Assembly: GCA_017399035.1 (NCBI GenBank)
Contig: JAFQEM010000007.1
Coordinates: 17,343-81,342, forward strand
Direction of reading: 5' to 3'
Length of the DNA: 64,000 bases
From: Clostridia bacterium
GTDB lineage: Bacteria; Bacillota; Clostridia; Christensenellales; Borkfalkiaceae
The notes beneath the pieces are model-generated. The model ran no database searches and was not told where the DNA came from. It saw only the letters and a program-made list of their open reading frames with translations. A program made the position numbers and the translations under genes. How positions within the stretch are numbered: the stretch's first letter is position 1; every line of letters starts with the position of its first letter. This document shows, in pieces, positions 34,909 to 43,760 of this stretch.

Positions 34909-35994
34909 TTAATCCTCCAAATCGTTTCGGGTAAGCCCGTAAACGTTTCCGCTTTTTATCACCAAGCCCTTAATTTCTAGCACGGATAGTAGCGGAGTTA
35001 TTTCAAACACCTTCTTTTTAAGTGCGGTGCAAATTTTTTCTATATGTAGTCCACCGTCTTTAAGCAGTTGTACAATCAACTTTTCGTCAGCGGACAAATT
35101 GACGGTGGGTTTTTCAACCGTTAAACCGTAAAAATCTATTATATCTTTGGGCGAATCTGTTAAAATTGCGCCTTTCTTTATCAAATCGTTACACCCTGCG
35201 CCACTTGGTACGCCTATACTGTAAGGCACGGCGAAAAGGTCTTTACCAAAGTCTACGGCGTATTCTGCAGTATAAAGCGTTCCGCTACGCATAGCCCCAC
35301 TCACCACAAGCACGCCTTTTGAAACGCCTGCTATAATTCTGTTCCTTACGGGAAAAAGATATGGTTTTGGAACTGTGTCAGGTGGATTTTCGCTAATAAC
35401 CAAGCCACGTTCAGCCACACGCTCGACAAGTTCTGCGTGATGTTTTGGATATACGTTGTTAAAACCGCCTGCAACAACGGAAACGCACTTTCCACCGCAA
35501 TCTAAAGCGGTTGCAAGTACTTTACCGTCAACACCCTCGGCAATACCCGTAACGGGCGTAAACCCAACCGAAATAAGTTCTTGAGTATAGCGTTCTGCAA
35601 CGTTTAGAGATAAAGGTAAACTCTTTCTACTGCCCACTATTGCAAAAGTTTGACCGCAAAGCAAACTTAAATCACCCTTATAATATATGACTAACGGTGG
35701 ACAATTTATATCTTTAAGATTTTCAGGATAATCTTTAGACAAACAAGTGGTAAGTTTTATACCTTTCTTTTCATAACTTTCAATCAAAAAGTTTATATAT
35801 TCTGCATTTGCGCAATTTTTTACCGTACGATATTCTTTTTCACCAACGTGCGACAATATATACTTTTGGGCAAGTTCTAAAAGATTTTGCTCATCTATAT
35901 TTTCTTCTATAAACTGGCGTTTATATTTATATTCTAGCCCTATAAAACTATCTAGCCAAATAACACACTTTTCCGCTTGCGTAAACTTTTCCAT
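34909..35994 (-). CDS. dprA: DNA-processing protein DprA
   Basis: This protein loads RecA on incoming single-stranded DNA during transformation. It has 361 residues. The Rossmann core begins with AIVGSRKSL (about residue 117) and holds GIAEGVDG and NRIIAG, with a winged-helix end. ATG 35994 overlaps the comM stop (TGATG); the TTG one codon earlier is less likely. Other competence genes are not in the window, so natural transformation is not shown. Confidence 0.95.
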   Translation of the reverse strand: MEKFTQAEKCVIWLDSFIGLEYKYKRQFIEENIDEQNLLELAQKYILSHVGEKEYRTVKNCANAEYINFLIESYEKKGIKLTTCLSKDYPENLKDINCPPLVIYYKGDLSLLCGQTFAIVGSRKSLPLSLNVAERYTQELISVGFTPVTGIAEGVDGKVLATALDCGGKCVSVVAGGFNNVYPKHHAELVERVAERGLVISENPPDTVPKPYLFPVRNRIIAGVSKGVLVVSGAMRSGTLYTAEYAVDFGKDLFAVPYSIGVPSGAGCNDLIKKGAILTDSPKDIIDFYGLTVEKPTVNLSADEKLIVQLLKDGGLHIEKICTALKKKVFEITPLLSVLEIKGLVIKSGNVYGLTRNDLED

Positions 35995-37514
35995 CAAAGC
36001 ATACCGTCCGAATGTCTATAACTTATTGCCTCAAGAATATGTTCGGGGCGAATTTGGTCGTAGAGATTCATATCTGCAATAGTTCTAGCAACCTTTATTA
36101 TACGACTTCTTGCACGCGGAGATAGATGTAAATTTTCGTATGCGTTTTTAAGCAAATCTTCACATTGTTTATCTAGTTTGCAATATTTTTTGATATGACG
36201 CTCACCCATATCACTGTTGGTGAGTATTCCGTCGTTCTTAAAGCGCTCTTTCTGAATAAGGCGGGTTCTATTTACCCTTGCTTTTACAGTGGCAGAACTT
36301 TCAGAAACCCTTTCGTCTGTTAGTTCTGCATATTTTACGCTATCTACTTCAACTTGAATATCAATTCTATCTAACAGTGGTCCTGATATTTTTGCTTTAT
36401 ATCTTACTATCTGCGCAGGTGAACACGTGCACACCTTATCTTCACTTCCATAATTTCCACAAGGGCAAGGGTTCATACTTCCGCAAAGCATAAAGTTTGC
36501 GGGATAATCTACGTTTCCCGTTGCTCTTGACACGGTAATGTCGCCGTCTTCTAAAGGTTGACGCAACGCCTCAAGGGTAGACCGCTTATATTCTGGCATT
36601 TCATCAAGAAACAAAACGCCGTTATGCGCCAAACTAATTTCACCGGGTCTTAAACTTGCGCCACCACCCGTCATAGCCACGGTTGTTGCCGTGTGATGAG
36701 GACTTCTAAACGGACGAGCAAAAACTATACCGTCACTATCTTTAAGCATACCTGCAACCGAGTGAATTTTGGTGGTTTCTAAAGCCTCTGAAAAGGTCAT
36801 ATCAGGCATAATGGTAGGTATACATTTAGCAAGCATTGTTTTACCCGTACCAGGCGCGCCCACAAAAAGCAGATTATGCCCACCTGAAACGGCAACTTCT
36901 AAAGCGCGTTTTGCAACCGCTTGACCTTTAACGAAAGCCAAATCGCTGTCGTAAACGTTTGTGTCAACACAGACGTAGTCGTGCCAAGCAATAGGTTGTA
37001 TACAAGTTAAACCGGAAAGATGGTCAACAACTTCTTTTAAACTTTTAGCGGGAATAACTTCTATACCGTGAACGTAAGAGGCTTCCGCTTGATTATCTTT
37101 TGGTATAATAAATTTTTTGAATCCTTCGCCAAGGGCAGAAATAAGGGTTGGTAAAACACCGTTTATACGCCTTAAACTTCCGTCGAGAGAAAGTTCACCC
37201 AAGAAAATTATTCCGTCAGTTTCCGCAACCAGTTGACCGCTTGCCTTCATAACGCCTATCGCTAAAGCCAAGTCTAGAGTAGAGCCTTCTTTCTTTACGT
37301 CTGCGGGGGCAAGATTAGCCGTAATTTTGCGGGTTGGCATTGAAAAACCACTGTTTTTTAACGCCGAACGCACACGTTCTTTGGATTCTTTAACCGCAGT
37401 ATCTGCAAGCCCCACCACGTCAAACGCAGGTAAGCCGTTATTTACGTCAACTTCAACGTTTATAGGCGTGCCTTTTAGCCCCAGCAATGTAAAACCCAAA
37501 ACTTTTGCAATCAT
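35994..37514 (-). CDS. comM: YifB/ComM Mg chelatase-like AAA+ ATPase
   Basis: The ComM family is a hexameric helicase that aids branch migration in transformation. It has 506 residues. The N-terminal Lon-protease-like domain (GLPAFDVVGLADTAVKES) is followed by the AAA+ core with Walker A GAPGTGKTMLAK (about residue 218) and Walker B LFLDEMPEY. A small C-rich loop (NPCPCGNYG) is typical. It begins the long gene series that ends at 24037. Upstream DNA is very AT-rich with several possible -10 boxes. Confidence 0.95.
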   Translation of the reverse strand: MIAKVLGFTLLGLKGTPINVEVDVNNGLPAFDVVGLADTAVKESKERVRSALKNSGFSMPTRKITANLAPADVKKEGSTLDLALAIGVMKASGQLVAETDGIIFLGELSLDGSLRRINGVLPTLISALGEGFKKFIIPKDNQAEASYVHGIEVIPAKSLKEVVDHLSGLTCIQPIAWHDYVCVDTNVYDSDLAFVKGQAVAKRALEVAVSGGHNLLFVGAPGTGKTMLAKCIPTIMPDMTFSEALETTKIHSVAGMLKDSDGIVFARPFRSPHHTATTVAMTGGGASLRPGEISLAHNGVLFLDEMPEYKRSTLEALRQPLEDGDITVSRATGNVDYPANFMLCGSMNPCPCGNYGSEDKVCTCSPAQIVRYKAKISGPLLDRIDIQVEVDSVKYAELTDERVSESSATVKARVNRTRLIQKERFKNDGILTNSDMGERHIKKYCKLDKQCEDLLKNAYENLHLSPRARSRIIKVARTIADMNLYDQIRPEHILEAISYRHSDGML

Positions 37515-37646
37515 ATATTACCCTTAATAACGAAAAGTATTAAAAACCCCACTTTCTATATATTACATATTATATATAATGTTTATGCGGTTATTTTTTT
37601 ATTATATATTATTTTTTTCAAAATGTAAATTGTTTTAGATACAAAA

Positions 37647-37678
37647 AAAGAACTTACCGAAATTTCGGTAAGTTCTTT
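37647..37678 (-). terminator. rho-independent terminator after rplS
   Basis: A perfect palindrome of 16 bases per arm (AAAGAACTTACCGAAA and its complement) lies 14 bases past the rplS stop. The minus strand continues with TTT and TTTGT. Confidence 0.9.
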
Positions 37679-37691
37679 AATTTTGGTTTTA

Positions 37692-38039
37692 CTATCTCTT
37701 AACTTCTTTAACCTTTGCAGCCTTTCCGGTACGAGCGCGCAAATAGTAAAGTTTTGCACGACGAACTCTACCCTGTCTAACCACTTGAATATCCGCAACC
37801 TTTGGCGAGTGGATGGGGAAAGTTTTTTCAACACCAACACCAAAAGAAAGTCTTCTTACGGTAAAGGTTTCAGAAATACCACCGTGCTTTCTTGCGATAA
37901 CAATACCTTCAAAAGCTTGTAATCTTTCTCTGTCACCTTCGATAACTTTTACCATAACTCTTACGGTGTCACCAACGTTGAATTCGGGGATGCTACTCTT
38001 AACGTTTTCTTGATTGATAGCGTCAATAATACTGCTCAT
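37692..38039 (-). CDS. rplS: 50S ribosomal protein L19
   Basis: L19 sits at the 30S-50S interface. The 115-residue protein shows the signatures [30 protein letters not shown] and the conserved [10 protein letters not shown] near the end. GGAGGT precedes ATG 38039. It has its own promoter and terminator, so it can be expressed apart from the trmD block just upstream. Confidence 0.98.
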   Translation of the reverse strand: MSSIIDAINQENVKSSIPEFNVGDTVRVMVKVIEGDRERLQAFEGIVIARKHGGISETFTVRRLSFGVGVEKTFPIHSPKVADIQVVRQGRVRRAKLYYLRARTGKAAKVKEVKR

Positions 38040-38112
38040 TTTGCTTTTACCTCCGATTTATTAAACGTTCATTGTCATATATAATGCAAGAGGAACGCCC
38101 AAAGCGTTTATT

Positions 38113-38141
38113 ATAATAACATATTTTTTAATTTTAAGCAA
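38113..38141 (-). promoter_or_regulatory. promoter of rplS
   Basis: TTGCTT (38141-38136), a 17-base spacer and TATTAT (38118-38113) on the minus strand give a leader of about 65 bases, long enough for an L19-type autoregulatory leader, though no specific fold is obvious. Confidence 0.6.
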
Positions 38142-38147
38142 GCGTTT

Positions 38148-38513
38148 TTACATACAAAATGCATCAATTATATGATTTATTTGTCCATTTTCAATTTCTA
38201 TCACGTCAAACCTACAAGGACAGTCGGTTTTCTTTTCTCTTTGTAGAAATTCTGACGCTACTTTATAATATTTTTCACGTTTTTTTGCAGTAACCGCTTC
38301 ACTTGGCGCGCCAAAATCTTCACTCGTGCGCGTTTTAACTTCTACAAAAACAACGTATTCTTTATCTAAAGCGATAATATCTATCTCGCCACAATGAGTT
38401 TTATAATTACTTTTTAACACCTTAAAACCTTTCTTTTTAAGATATTCAACTGCCTTTAATTCTCCGGCTCTACCCAGAAATTTTTTATAAAAGTTTTTCT
38501 GTGCAATTTGCAA
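38148..38513 (-). CDS. yraN: UPF0102 (YraN) endonuclease-like protein
   Basis: This 121-residue protein of the YraN family has a restriction-endonuclease-like fold: HCGEIDIIALDKEYVVFVEVK carries the D-(E/Q)xK pattern. It starts at TTG 38513 with AGGAG 8 bases upstream and overlaps rnhB by 58 bases in another frame, a long overlap but supported by the ribosome site. The biological role of the family is unknown. Confidence 0.88.
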   Translation of the reverse strand: MQIAQKNFYKKFLGRAGELKAVEYLKKKGFKVLKSNYKTHCGEIDIIALDKEYVVFVEVKTRTSEDFGAPSEAVTAKKREKYYKVASEFLQREKKTDCPCRFDVIEIENGQINHIIDAFCM

Positions 38514-39064
38514 GGTCCTATCTCCTTGATTTTTTCTATATGAATTTTAGTGCCGTACCCCTTATGCTTTTCAAAGGAATATTCAGGATATTCTTTTGCA
38601 TACTCTTTCATTAAATTATCTCTATAAACTTTTGCAACTATTGACGCGCAACCTATAGAATAACTTTTAGAATCGCCCTTTATAAGATATTCTGCATTTA
38701 TCGGCAACGCAGTGTCTACGCCGTCTACAAGCGTTATATCGGGTTTAACGTTAAGCCCGTTCACAGCGTTTGTCATACATTTTTTTACGGCGTTTAAAAT
38801 GTTTAGTTGGTCAATCTCTTCACTCTCTATTTGAGCAATGCAATAAGCAACAGCCTTTTGCTTGATAATTTCCGCCAAAGTTTCTCTCTTTTTCTCGGTG
38901 AGTTTTTTGCTGTCGTCAACACCTTCAACTATATCGTCTAAAGGCATTATAACCGCACAACAAACCACGGGGCCTGCGAGCGGACCTCTACCGACCTCGT
39001 CAACGCCCGCTACTGCGTGCGCGCCGTTTTCATAGTGTTTTCTTTCGTATAATAATTTATCCAT
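38456..39064 (-). CDS. rnhB: ribonuclease HII
   Basis: The enzyme removes RNA from RNA-DNA hybrids and misincorporated ribonucleotides. It has 202 residues. The acidic metal site is visible as GVDEVGRGPLAGPVV (about residues 19-33), followed by DDSKKL and a later LVDGVD. It follows rbgA by 2 bases and overlaps yraN at its 3' end, as in many Firmicutes. Confidence 0.97.
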   Translation of the reverse strand: MDKLLYERKHYENGAHAVAGVDEVGRGPLAGPVVCCAVIMPLDDIVEGVDDSKKLTEKKRETLAEIIKQKAVAYCIAQIESEEIDQLNILNAVKKCMTNAVNGLNVKPDITLVDGVDTALPINAEYLIKGDSKSYSIGCASIVAKVYRDNLMKEYAKEYPEYSFEKHKGYGTKIHIEKIKEIGPCKLHRKTFIKNFWVEPEN

Positions 39065-39066
39065 AA

Positions 39067-39900
39067 TCAGTCAAGAATAATTTTACCTATTCTTCCCTTT
39101 CTAAAATCGTCGATAATTGCAGTTGCGCATCTATCGTAATCAAATTCGCCACCCTTGCGCAAAAAACCCCTACGAACGCAAATAGCGTTAAAGAGTTCTA
39201 TTGCAGAAAGTTGCAAATTTTCGATACCGTATTTGTTTTTTAGTAGTTCAGGATACTTTTCTTTTAGTTCTGCAAGCAGTTCGTAAGCAAGGTCGCCAAA
39301 GTCAATATTAGCGTCGTTCATACTGCCTATATACGCCAAATGTTTTGCCAAAACCTGATTATCAAACGCAGGTGGCATAGTTCCAGGGGTGTCAAGCAGT
39401 TCAAGTTCTCTAAGCCTTACCCATTGTTTACCTTTTGTTACGCCTGCCTTATCGCCGGTTATTGCTTTTTTTCCACCGCACAAAGCGTTGATTATAGTTG
39501 ATTTGCCCGTATTAGGTATACCTGCAACCATAATTCTTATAGGCTTAAAAACACCCTTTTCTTTATTGCGGTCAAGTTTATCTTTTAACAGCGCAAAAAT
39601 TCTATTATATAGCAAATCTACCGCGCGTTTATCCATTGCGCTTACCGCCACGGTTTCTTTACCGTCTTTTGTAAATTCCGCCACCGTTCTTTTTACGTCG
39701 TTAGCCTCAACTAAATCAGTTTTATTCAAAACGTAAAGCACCTTTTTATTGATAAAAAGTTTATCAAGTTTTTTATTGAGAGACGCTCTTGGTGCGCGAG
39801 CATCTAACACAATCATAACCCCGTCTACCGCTTTAACGTTTTCTTCCATCATTCGCATAGCGGCGGTCATATGACCAGGAAACCATTGTAAATGTTGCAT
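39067..39900 (-). CDS. rbgA: ribosome biogenesis GTPase RbgA (YlqF)
   Basis: This circularly permuted GTPase is needed for late 50S assembly. It has 277 residues with G4 first (LNKTDLV, about residue 58), then G1 GIPNTGKSTIINAL (about 126) and G3 DTPGTMPP (about 173). The N-terminal WFPGHMTAAMRMM is the family hallmark. It is 3 bases after trmD in the same operon. Confidence 0.97.
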   Translation of the reverse strand: MQHLQWFPGHMTAAMRMMEENVKAVDGVMIVLDARAPRASLNKKLDKLFINKKVLYVLNKTDLVEANDVKRTVAEFTKDGKETVAVSAMDKRAVDLLYNRIFALLKDKLDRNKEKGVFKPIRIMVAGIPNTGKSTIINALCGGKKAITGDKAGVTKGKQWVRLRELELLDTPGTMPPAFDNQVLAKHLAYIGSMNDANIDFGDLAYELLAELKEKYPELLKNKYGIENLQLSAIELFNAICVRRGFLRKGGEFDYDRCATAIIDDFRKGRIGKIILD

Positions 39901-39903
39901 TAT

Positions 39904-40575
39904 TTACTCCTTTTCTAAAAGGTCGGGGCGATTTTTTAACGTGATTTCTTTAGACTTTTTTGCACGCCACTTTTCAACGTTGCCGTGGTGTCCGCTAGTT
40001 AAAACTTCTGGAACTTTTAACCCCATAAACTCTTGCGGACGGGTATAGTGTGGATATTCAAGCATACCACTTGCAAAACTTTCTTGCTCTAAAGATTCGC
40101 CGTTTATAACGCCGTCAACGTAACGAGCAACCGCGTCGACCACCGCCATTGCGGCAATTTCACCACCAGTCAACACAAAGTCGCCTATAGATAATTCTTG
40201 GTCGATAAATAGGTCTATTACTCGTTGGTCAACACCTTCGTAATGTCCACAAAGCAATAAAATACGCTCTTTTTTGCTATATTCTAAAACTACGCTTTGC
40301 TTAAAAACTCTTCCCTTTGGCGAAAGATATATGCGAAGCGCTTGATGGTCGGGGTCGACTGCCTTAATTGCATCTGCAATAGGTTGTGGCATCATAACCA
40401 TACCTGCGCCACCACCAAACGGCGCGTCATCACACTTTTTGTGTTTATCAAGAGTATAATCTCTTATATCCACTATATTTATTTCAAGTTTACCACTATC
40501 AACAGCCCTACCTATTATGCTAGTTTTTAGTGGCGTAAACATTTCAGGGAAAAGGGTTAAAACGTCAATCCTCAT
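39904..40575 (-). CDS. trmD: tRNA (guanine-37-N1)-methyltransferase
   Basis: This SPOUT-class enzyme makes m1G37 in tRNA. The start is ATG 40575 (MRIDVLTLFPEMF), after GGAGG; the frame could extend 3 codons to a TTG at 40584 but the family start is MRID. It has 223 residues. LCGHYEGVDQRV and GDFVLTGGE form the trefoil-knot SAM site. It overlaps rimM by 11 bases. Confidence 0.97.
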   Translation of the reverse strand: MRIDVLTLFPEMFTPLKTSIIGRAVDSGKLEINIVDIRDYTLDKHKKCDDAPFGGGAGMVMMPQPIADAIKAVDPDHQALRIYLSPKGRVFKQSVVLEYSKKERILLLCGHYEGVDQRVIDLFIDQELSIGDFVLTGGEIAAMAVVDAVARYVDGVINGESLEQESFASGMLEYPHYTRPQEFMGLKVPEVLTSGHHGNVEKWRAKKSKEITLKNRPDLLEKE

Positions 40576-41074
40576 AGCAAGCAACCTCCGCTAGCCTATC
40601 TTTTTCAACCGTAATAACCGCCCTTTCAACGTCTACGTCTTTTACCACTTTATTCAGGTACGGAAAGCGCATAATACGTCCGTCAACGCACTCAACCGTA
40701 AATATATCAGTACGCGCAGAAAACACGTCGGTAACCTTACCCACGCACTCGCCCTTTTCTGTAACTATATTGCAACCTATTATGTCAACGATAAAATATC
40801 TGCCCTCTTCTAACGGCAAAGCATTTTCACGCGTAACGCACAAAAATTTACCGCGGAAGGTTTCCGCAACGTTTCTATCAGTTATACCTGACAAGGATAA
40901 AAACACCGTATTACCGCCTATTATAGCGTTTAACACTCGGTAATTTTTTCCGTCAATAATAACTTCTTTTAAGTTTTTAAAGCGGTTAATATCGTCGGTA
41001 AGCGGTTGAACTTTAACTTCACCACGTATGCCCTGTGGCTTAACTATATGCCCTATTTTAAGTAATTCTTGCAT
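40565..41074 (-). CDS. rimM: 16S rRNA processing protein RimM
   Basis: This is an assembly factor for the 30S head that binds S19. The 169-residue protein has an N-terminal RimM barrel (GHIVKPQGIRGEVKV) and a C-terminal PRC-barrel (GRYFIVDIIGC ... FPYLNKVVKDVD). It lies between khpA and trmD, the standard order rpsP-khpA-rimM-trmD. Confidence 0.96.
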   Translation of the reverse strand: MQELLKIGHIVKPQGIRGEVKVQPLTDDINRFKNLKEVIIDGKNYRVLNAIIGGNTVFLSLSGITDRNVAETFRGKFLCVTRENALPLEEGRYFIVDIIGCNIVTEKGECVGKVTDVFSARTDIFTVECVDGRIMRFPYLNKVVKDVDVERAVITVEKDRLAEVACYED

Positions 41075-41103
41075 TTTTCGTTTAAGTTAGAAAAACGGGG
41101 AAA

Positions 41104-41346
41104 TTAGTTTTCCCCGCGTTCCTTAATTTCGATATTGTATTTTTTGTTTTCTTTCTGCGAACCCGCGCGAACGAGGGTACGGAGAGCCTTGGCAATTTTG
41201 CCTTGCCTGCCGATAACCTTGCCCATATCGCTACCCGAAAGAGTTACGGTAACGTTTACAACCTTTCCGTCTTCAACGATATCGTATTCTACTTCGTCGG
41301 GTTTTTCAGCAAAGCGGTCGACGACGTATTTAATAAGTTCTATCAT
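41104..41346 (-). CDS. khpA: KH-domain RNA-binding protein KhpA (YlqC)
   Basis: This 80-residue protein has a single KH domain with the GxxG loop in KVIGRQGKIAKALR (about residues 40-53). In Gram-positive bacteria KhpA pairs with KhpB and influences cell-division mRNAs. It lies 20 bases after rpsP. Confidence 0.95.
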   Translation of the reverse strand: MIELIKYVVDRFAEKPDEVEYDIVEDGKVVNVTVTLSGSDMGKVIGRQGKIAKALRTLVRAGSQKENKKYNIEIKERGEN

Positions 41347-41366
41347 ATCCGCTCCTTAAACCCAAA

Positions 41367-41663
41367 TTACTTCTTTGATTTACGAACCTTCGTTTTAGCG
41401 GGCGAAAGTTTGTCGCTCTTGGGGATAATACCTTGGTTTACCAAAATATTTTTAACGGTATCGGTGGGTTGAACGCCGTTTGCAAGCCATTTTTTAGCCT
41501 TTTCTGCATCAACAACGATTTCCGCAGGATTAGCGGTGGGATTGTAGTGTCCAACTTTGTCGATATATGCTCCATCACGAGCGTTTCTTGAATCGGTGAT
41601 TACGATACGGTAGAAGGGTGATTTTTTGTCGCCCATTCTGGTCAATCTCATTTTTACTGCCAT
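41367..41663 (-). CDS. rpsP: 30S ribosomal protein S16
   Basis: This 98-residue S16 has the conserved start [20 protein letters not shown] and [16 protein letters not shown] precedes ATG 41663. It is separated from ffh by a 344-bp gap filled mainly by two repeat units. Confidence 0.98.
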   Translation of the reverse strand: MAVKMRLTRMGDKKSPFYRIVITDSRNARDGAYIDKVGHYNPTANPAEIVVDAEKAKKWLANGVQPTDTVKNILVNQGIIPKSDKLSPAKTKVRKSKK

Positions 41664-41762
41664 TTTTTTGTTCTCCTTAAGTTTGATATTTATATTTTTT
41701 TATTTTTTGTTAAGTTATAAAATGTTTTTTTCTTGAACGGTTAAAATAACCCTTTAGTTTTT

Positions 41763-41886
41763 ATTAAATGGTTTAGATGCAAGCAAGACAAGGCTCGTGA
41801 AGAGTTTTGGATGAGATTAACCTTTTTGGTTATCGAAGTCAAAACTCTAAACAGTAACGCAATTTTGCGTAGTTATATTTATTATC
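41763..41886. repeat. intergenic repeat family E, unit E1
   Basis: This ~124-bp unit begins near AAATGGTTTAG and abuts unit E2. On the plus strand its core is a hairpin: AGAGTTTTG (41801-41809) pairs with CAAAACTCT (41840-41848). An internal loop GATGA (41810-41814) faces GAAGT (41835-41839). Above it, an inner stem GAT-T-AACC / GGTTATC with one bulged T and loop TTTTT closes the hairpin. Unit E4 at 58.5 kb has the same core. Confidence 0.85.
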
Positions 41887-42010
41887 TTAAACGGTTTAGA
41901 AACGAGTTGCAGTAGGCTCGACCAAGCAAAAGGATGAAATTGACCGTCTGGTCATTGAAGTCTTTTGCTTTGGACAGAAACGACCTGCAACGAAATTTAT
42001 AAGCCGTTTA
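41887..42010. repeat. intergenic repeat family E, unit E2
   Basis: This 124-bp unit has inverted ends TTAAACGG and CCGTTTA; the right end contains the TAA stop of ffh. The core hairpin pairs AAGCAAAAG (41924-41932) with CTTTTGCTT (41962-41970). It has the same internal loop, GATGA (41933-41937) against GAAGT (41957-41961), and an inner stem AAT-T-GACC / GGTCATT with the same bulged T. The helices differ from E1 in sequence but still pair. Outer arms GTTGCAG and CTGCAAC also pair. Confidence 0.88.
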
Positions 42011-43351
42011 GAAACCTCTAAACATACGATTATTCTTCATCTGTTTCATCATTAGTTTGGTTTGTTCAAACTGTTTTAACAAACGGTTTACTTCTTGAAC
42101 GGAAGTTCCACTGCCTTTTGCTATGCGGTTCTTTCTTGAAGAGTTTATCACAGATGGATTTTCACGCTCGTACATTGTCATTGACTGAATTATTGCCTTT
42201 GTGCGAGCAATCTTTTTCTCGTCGATATCTGCGTCGTTAATCTTAAACTTACTGCCCATACCTGGTAGCATTGCAAGCACGTCTTTGATGCCACCCATTT
42301 TTTTCATAGTTTCAAACTGAGTAAGATAGTCGTCTAGAGTAAAAGAATTTTCTCTAAACTTCTTTTCCATCTTTTTGGCTTGCTCTTCAGTAACGGCGTC
42401 TTGAGCCTTTTCAATAAGCGACAATACGTCGCCCATACCCAAAATTCTATTTGCCATTCTGTCGGGATAAAAGGGCTCCAAATCGCCAAGTTTTTCACCA
42501 ACCGAACAGAATTTTATAGGCTTGCCAGTAACCGCTTTCATTGAGAGCGTTGCACCGCCACGGGTATCACCGTCAAGTTTAGTTAAAACCAAACCTGAAA
42601 CTTCTAAACGTTTATTGAAAGTGTCGGCAACTTCAACAGCAACTTGACCAGTCATTGAGTCTACTACAAGAAGAATTTCGGTGGGGTTTACTTCCGCCTT
42701 AATATCTTCAAGTTCTTTCATAAGTTGCTCGTCAATCTGAAGTCTACCTGCGGTATCTACTATAACCGTGTCAAAACCGTAGGATTTAGCATAAGCAACG
42801 CCTTCTTTTGCTATTTTGACGGGATTGCCCTGCCCTTTTTCAAAAACCGTGCAACCTGCCTTTTCGCCAACTACTTTAAGTTGATTTATTGCTGCAGGTC
42901 TATAAACGTCGCACGCAACAAGCAATGGCTTTCTGCCTTGTTTTTTGAGCATCATACCAAGTTTGCCAACGAGCGTAGTTTTACCTGCGCCTTGCAAACC
43001 TGCCATCATTATAACGGTTGGGGGATTAGGCGCAAAATTCAATTTACTGCCCGTTGCAATACCCTCTTGCTTACCAACCGTGCCACCCATAAGAACGATA
43101 AGTTCTTCATTTACGATTTTGATAACCTGTTGAGTGGGGCTTAAACTTTTTAAAATTTCTTGACCAACGGCGCGCTCGCTAACCCTTGAAACAAAATCTT
43201 TAACTACCGAGATATTTACGTCTGCCTCTAAAAGAGCAATACGCACTTCACGCATAGCCGTTTTTATTTCAAGTTCGGTAAGCCTACCGTGTTTAGTAAG
43301 TTTACTGAAAACGTGATTTAATTTTTCGGAAAGTCCGGAAAATAACGCCAT
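42008..43351 (-). CDS. ffh: signal recognition particle protein Ffh
   Basis: This SRP54 GTPase binds signal sequences and 4.5S/SRP RNA. It has 447 residues: N domain, G domain with GLQGAGKTTLVGKL (about residue 106), DTAGR and TKLDGDTRGGA, then a Met-rich M domain ending KQMKNNRMFRGF. Its ATG overlaps the ylxM stop (TAATG). Its TAA stop lies inside the end of repeat unit E2, so the C-terminal codon choice may reflect that insertion. Confidence 0.98.
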   Translation of the reverse strand: MALFSGLSEKLNHVFSKLTKHGRLTELEIKTAMREVRIALLEADVNISVVKDFVSRVSERAVGQEILKSLSPTQQVIKIVNEELIVLMGGTVGKQEGIATGSKLNFAPNPPTVIMMAGLQGAGKTTLVGKLGMMLKKQGRKPLLVACDVYRPAAINQLKVVGEKAGCTVFEKGQGNPVKIAKEGVAYAKSYGFDTVIVDTAGRLQIDEQLMKELEDIKAEVNPTEILLVVDSMTGQVAVEVADTFNKRLEVSGLVLTKLDGDTRGGATLSMKAVTGKPIKFCSVGEKLGDLEPFYPDRMANRILGMGDVLSLIEKAQDAVTEEQAKKMEKKFRENSFTLDDYLTQFETMKKMGGIKDVLAMLPGMGSKFKINDADIDEKKIARTKAIIQSMTMYERENPSVINSSRKNRIAKGSGTSVQEVNRLLKQFEQTKLMMKQMKNNRMFRGF

Positions 43352-43656
43352 TATTCACCTATAATATCAAGAATTTCCTGCGAAGATTTTTTATCTATCG
43401 TTGAAAGATTTTTAGAAACGCCTTTCAAACTATCGTATTTTTGTTTTAAATGTAAAAGATTTTCATATTCGTCTAACTTATTTTTAACCTTTTTGACCGC
43501 AGCGTAAACGCTTTGACGCGTATTTCCGTCTGGCTCGGCAATTTCTGATAAAGACAAATCATAATAGTAATGCGAAGAGAAAAGTTCTCTTTGTCTATCC
43601 GTCAAAAGCCCTTGATAAAGTTCAAAAAGTTCGATATACCTTAAATCTTTTTCCAT
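43351..43656 (-). CDS. ylxM: YlxM/p13-type DNA-binding regulator of SRP operon
   Basis: This protein of 101 residues, counted from ATG 43656 (MEKDLRYIELF), has a sigma-70 region 4-like helix-turn-helix (DLSLSEIAEPDGNTRQSVYAAVKK, residues about 40-63). It is regularly found before ffh in Firmicutes and binds SRP components in Streptococcus. The ATG lacks a clear ribosome site. A longer form from ATG 43680 is possible, but that codon lies in the loop of a leader hairpin. Confidence 0.88.
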   Translation of the reverse strand: MEKDLRYIELFELYQGLLTDRQRELFSSHYYYDLSLSEIAEPDGNTRQSVYAAVKKVKNKLDEYENLLHLKQKYDSLKGVSKNLSTIDKKSSQEILDIIGE

Positions 43657-43666
43657 AATAAAACCA

Positions 43667-43728
43667 AAGGTGTAAAACATTTTCGCTTTACACCTTGATA
43701 TTATATACGTTTTTTACGCCCTTGTCAA
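43667..43728 (-). promoter_or_regulatory. consensus promoter and 5' hairpin of the ylxM-ffh transcript
   Basis: TTGACA (43728-43723), a 17-base spacer and TATAAT (43705-43700) are perfect on the minus strand. Just after, AAGGTGTAAA (43696-43687) pairs with TTTACACCTT (43676-43667) to form a 10-bp hairpin at the very 5' end of the message, next to the ylxM start. Such a stem could protect the RNA or control translation. Confidence 0.75.
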
Positions 43729-43760
43729 GCGTTTTTGCTTTACATTATATATTTATTATA

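Noticed and set aside
37583-37843. 86-codon frame on the minus strand over rplS
   Set aside because: It overlaps the conserved L19 gene in another frame and crosses its terminator; L19 is certain.
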